Source: Pomphorhynchus laevis
Taxonomy: Eukaryota > Acanthocephala > Palaeacanthocephala > Echinorhynchida > Pomphorhynchidae
Direction of reading: 5' to 3'
DNA: 64,000 nucleotides
Assembly: GCA_012934845.2 (NCBI GenBank)
Contig: WNNJ02003654.1
Location: forward strand, 1 to 64,000
Of the stretch, positions 60,830-64,000 are shown one piece after another. The translations under genes and the position numbers were made by a program. The stretch's first letter is position 1. Each line of letters opens with the position of its first letter. Below the pieces are notes generated by a model. It had not been told where the DNA came from, searched no databases, and saw only the letters and a program-made list of their open reading frames with translations.

Positions 60830-62430
60830 AAAGATTTGAGATAAGTTTAAAAATCTGATTTAAGTCACTGATGAAACTTGATATTGTTTTTTATTTACAA
60901 ACCTTTGCTGATTTATTTGTTTATTTGTTTTTTTTTATTTTGTTAAAATACTAAATTACTACGGATAATTGAGGTAGACCGATCCATGACTTCCGTATAG
61001 CAAAAATTATTTATATATGCTAGTACAAAAGCTGTAGTATTCTTTGTTGTCTTTTCCCTTTTTTAAGATAAGAAATAAACTTTTTTATAAGTTTTTTGCT
61101 TTTTTGTGTTACAAAAAACAGAAATACAAGATATGACTAAGAAAATATCCCAGTTTGATTCAGTTACATTTAAACTTAGGAAAACTGTGAGTTTTATTTT
61201 TATAAAAAGAGTATTTATTTCAAATGTATGGTGCATTAACTTTGAAAGTTCTTTTTTAATTTGCTACTCTACCATGAATCATATTTGAGTTCATCATTTT
61301 CAATGTTATAAAATAAATGGAATTTTCAATGCACAAAGTTTTTTAGGTATACTCTTTTTAAAGAGTATATTTACATAAATTCACAAGGAATGGTAAATTT
61401 ATAGATCATGTCACTTGATGAAACTAGATATTTTTTATTTCTTATTCGTTTTAATATTAAGGGAATGCAATACATGACTAAAAGGGTTTAACGTTTTATT
61501 AAGTTTCATCTAAACTAAAGAAAATGTATTTATTTCAAACGTAAGGTGCTTTTTACATTTCCATTTAAATTAGCTTCTACGTTATGAATCAAATCACAGT
61601 TTATCCTTCAGTATTTTATAAAAGAGAAACTTTTTAATGTAGAAAGTTCACTGTATTTTAAGAAGTACTCCTAGAGAAATTTTCAAGATAAGGTAAATTC
61701 AAGTATATAATGTAAATATATACTATTGGTATATTCAATGATCATTATTGCACTGGATGAATTGTGATACTGTTTTATTGTTACGCTAATTTTGCTAATA
61801 TATTTGTTTATTAATGTCGATTTTATATTGTTAATAGCCAAAAGGCTACTGATCGTGGAGGTTAGATAACCCGTAACTGCCGTCTCATCAGCTAGAATTA
61901 TATCGTTGATACTATTATTGCTTTACTGGTTATTTGCATCACACTATACTACGATACTTAAATCTTAGATAAAATACAGATTTCTAAAGGTTTGACTTAA
62001 GTTACTTCAATGGTCTCTGAATTGATTTCAAAGTTCAAAATGCTAAAATACATGATAAAATGATTCTTACTCTGGACTGTGATTTATTTATAGCGTATAT
62101 TGTGAAAAACAAATCGCTGATTGTTTAACTATAAAGTAAAACTAAGGAACATGTTGTGCTTCAAATGTGATTTTAACTTATGAAGTGTGAGTTAAACGTA
62201 TTTTGTTCAACTCGCGGTATTATATGTTTTACTCGGTATTTGCGAATAACTCAGCTCAGCCGGGTTATTTGACTTTGAAGCGATTAACAAAGCGATTAAA
62301 GTTAAGCTTTAATAAGCTTAACTTTAAGCTTTTTTGTTACATTTACAGAATTGCGATCAATGCTACAAAGCATTTATTAATGAATATATTTGTAAAACAA
62401 GTCAGTATCGAAATGCTTTATATACCTGAT
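60830..62430. repeat. diverged tandem repeats, no gene
   Basis: Three related units carry the block CACTTGATGAAACTAGATA or a variant at about 60866, 61409 and 61749, with a second shared block of ATTTATTTCAAA followed by GGTGC. The plus-strand frame at 62203-62562 includes a decayed copy of the later signal-peptide exon's end and is probably not a gene. A perfect 12-bp hairpin lies at 62298-62325. Confidence 0.5.
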
Positions 62431-62683
62431 ATACTTTACTTCATTCTAAATCGTACTCAACAAATAAGCAATGGAAGCTTATTAAAATGTAAACTGTATA
62501 AGGTGATTTATATTCTTTACTTCATTCTCTTCCAGAATTCCCCTTCACTTAATTCATGCTAAAAATTATGAACAGATTTAAATGAATGTGGAGTAATGAC
62601 GCTCGCTTTTTTAAATTTTATTAAAGATATATTTTACCTTATGTATTTCACAAATAAATTCTGTTTAATTCCTCTTATTTCAG

Positions 62684-63891
62684 ATGATATATTTTATTTG
62701 CATCATATTCCTCAATCATGCACTTTCTTTGGATTTAAGCGAAAGATGTATAACGCGATTTGACTTTGTTACATTTACAGGATTGCGGTGAGTGTTTAGG
62801 GATAGCGATCAATGCTACTAAGTCTTTATTTATGAATTTATTTGTAAAACAAGCAAGAATCGAAATACTTTACATACAGGATGTATTTCAGAAACAGTAA
62901 AAAACATTTTATATTTAAACATTCTCGGGTAATTCTATTAAATTTCTAAATTATAATAACATTTCTCTAGATTTTATCGTAATTCTGATATAAATCAAGA
63001 TAAACAAAGAAAAATCAAGTTATATTTGAATAAGATAATTCGAAACGTATGTTTTAGTCAAGGTAATTGGAGAATACATCGAATTGTGAAGTCTTTCTCT
63101 ACAGAAATCAATTTTGGTATAAATATTTTTTTCCTAAAGATCGTTTTAGTCAATGTACTTGTTGTCCTTTAGCCCAAATAAAGGCCAGTAAAAATTGCAG
63201 GTCATGAAAGGTTTTAATATATTAACAACTTTCCTTATATAAAATCGTTTGAATCTTAACAGATGTAGACAAATGCATATGTACTTATCGATTAATTTAA
63301 AAACGACTTTTGATTCACATATCTATATTAATATGACACGATATTATTCGTTTGCTAACGTTATCTGTTAACACTAAATTATTTTAAATTTCTCTGTTTA
63401 TATCTATATGTTATGATTAAACAATTAAGCTTATTTAAACAGCTTACTAATTTTATAATATTTATTAATAATATAAATAATAATAATATAAATAATATAA
63501 TATAATATAAATAATATAATATTTATTTATAATATAAATTCACAAGATTCTAATTTTACTAATATGACGGCTTCCACAAGTTTACAATTTAAATTATATT
63601 TGTCCAATCAAGCAATTCATATGATCGTTCTGATTTTCTTAATAAAGTCAAATCGGTTTAGACATTTCAACGAATCTATAAACAATGATGGATGTTACAG
63701 CTATCTAAGCTCTAATAGACAAACATTTGTGGATCATACAATACCGGATATAAACAGAAAAGACAGCGAAATGTAGGTTTGCCTTTTCAAATATTTATAT
63801 ATTTAAACCTTAACAATAGTATCCTCTCTCATAATGCCATTGAGAATATATCATTTGTAAATTCCAGCAGATTTTGGAACCTAAATTACTT
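62684..63891 (+). CDS. LRR gene D, 5' end with signal peptide
   Basis: The first coding exon starts at ATG 62684, just after CTCTTATTTCAG, and ends at 62787 before GTGAGT in phase 2. It encodes a signal peptide (MIYFICIIFLNHALSLDLS) and a short N-terminal segment with one cysteine. Next, 63701-63772 (YLSSNRQTFVDHTIPDI, GTAGGT) and 63820-63891 (LSHNAIENISFVNSS, GTAAGT) are 72-nt phase 2 repeat exons. The frame is open from 63581 to 63772 with another repeat-like stretch (LYLSNQAIHMIV), so the 63701 exon may be longer. The gene runs off the window. The signal peptide implies secretion or surface display. Confidence 0.7.
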
Positions 63892-64000
63892 GTAAGTGAC
63901 TAATTTTAAACGAAATGTGTGATCTATGAATAATCCGTTTGTTTAATTTGTGAATTAATAAAAATCCTTTTATAAACTTTTTTTTATAAAATCATTTCTT

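Noticed and set aside
62203-62562. 119-codon frame as a gene
   Set aside because: It spans a palindrome and a decayed copy of the signal-peptide exon; composition is ordinary for the AT-rich background.

Overview
The window is strongly A+T-rich animal DNA, roughly three quarters A+T by eye. Short introns, an intronless MyoD-type bHLH gene, two LINE classes, Penelope-like elements (PLEs) with GIY-YIG endonuclease, a tRNA-derived SINE and long (TA)n tracts point to a bilaterian with a repeat-rich genome. No species can be named from the sequence. It is not bacterial, and I see no operon, CRISPR array or rRNA/tRNA gene.

The main host content is a plus-strand array of leucine-rich-repeat (LRR) exons. 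Almost every exon is 66-78 nt, encodes one repeat ending in L/I/M, starts one base into a codon and ends two bases into one (phase 2 introns). I find them at 1769-3872, 9368-12353, 14731-23592 (scattered), 33177-36303 and 62684-63891. Two cap exons with stop codons (12290-12353 and 35936-35999) close two gene bodies. A signal-peptide exon at 62684-62787 opens a third. The proteins are therefore probably secreted or displayed LRR proteins. The cap exon near 36 kb is present three times, and several repeat exons have decayed copies, so the cluster grows by tandem duplication.

Layout: 0-1 kb direct repeat; 1.8-3.9 LRR exons; 4.4-7.2 PLE copies lacking endonuclease; 8.2-9.0 two joined LINE 3' ends; 9.3-12.35 LRR exons with PLE tails in the last intron; 13.3-13.75 tandem repeat and SINE; 14.7-23.6 LRR exons; 15.0-16.3 GIY-YIG PLE with a hammerhead-like RNA motif, then (AT)n; 18.7-19.6 dispersed repeats with hammerhead-like cores; 21.1-33.05 a tandem duplication whose second copy took two LINE insertions (24293-30317, a head-to-tail LINE dimer; 30539-32981, a LINE with a restriction-like endonuclease); 33.2-36.3 end of the second LRR gene; 33.9-35.6 nested repeats, (TA)n and a foldback; 36.9-38.05 a third LINE type; 38.9-47.4 minus-strand PLE debris; 47.98-48.73 MyoD-like gene on the minus strand; 51.0-51.24 palindromic SINE; 51.5-51.96 possible host exons; 52.9-54.3 head-to-head PLE pieces; 54.4-59.9 head-to-head LINE copies; 60.8-62.4 diverged repeats; 62.7-64.0 start of a third LRR gene.

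The most interesting signal is the modular LRR array: because all exons share intron phase, any exon can splice to any other without breaking frame. A second theme is the density of perfect short hairpins and hammerhead-like motifs in the repeats.
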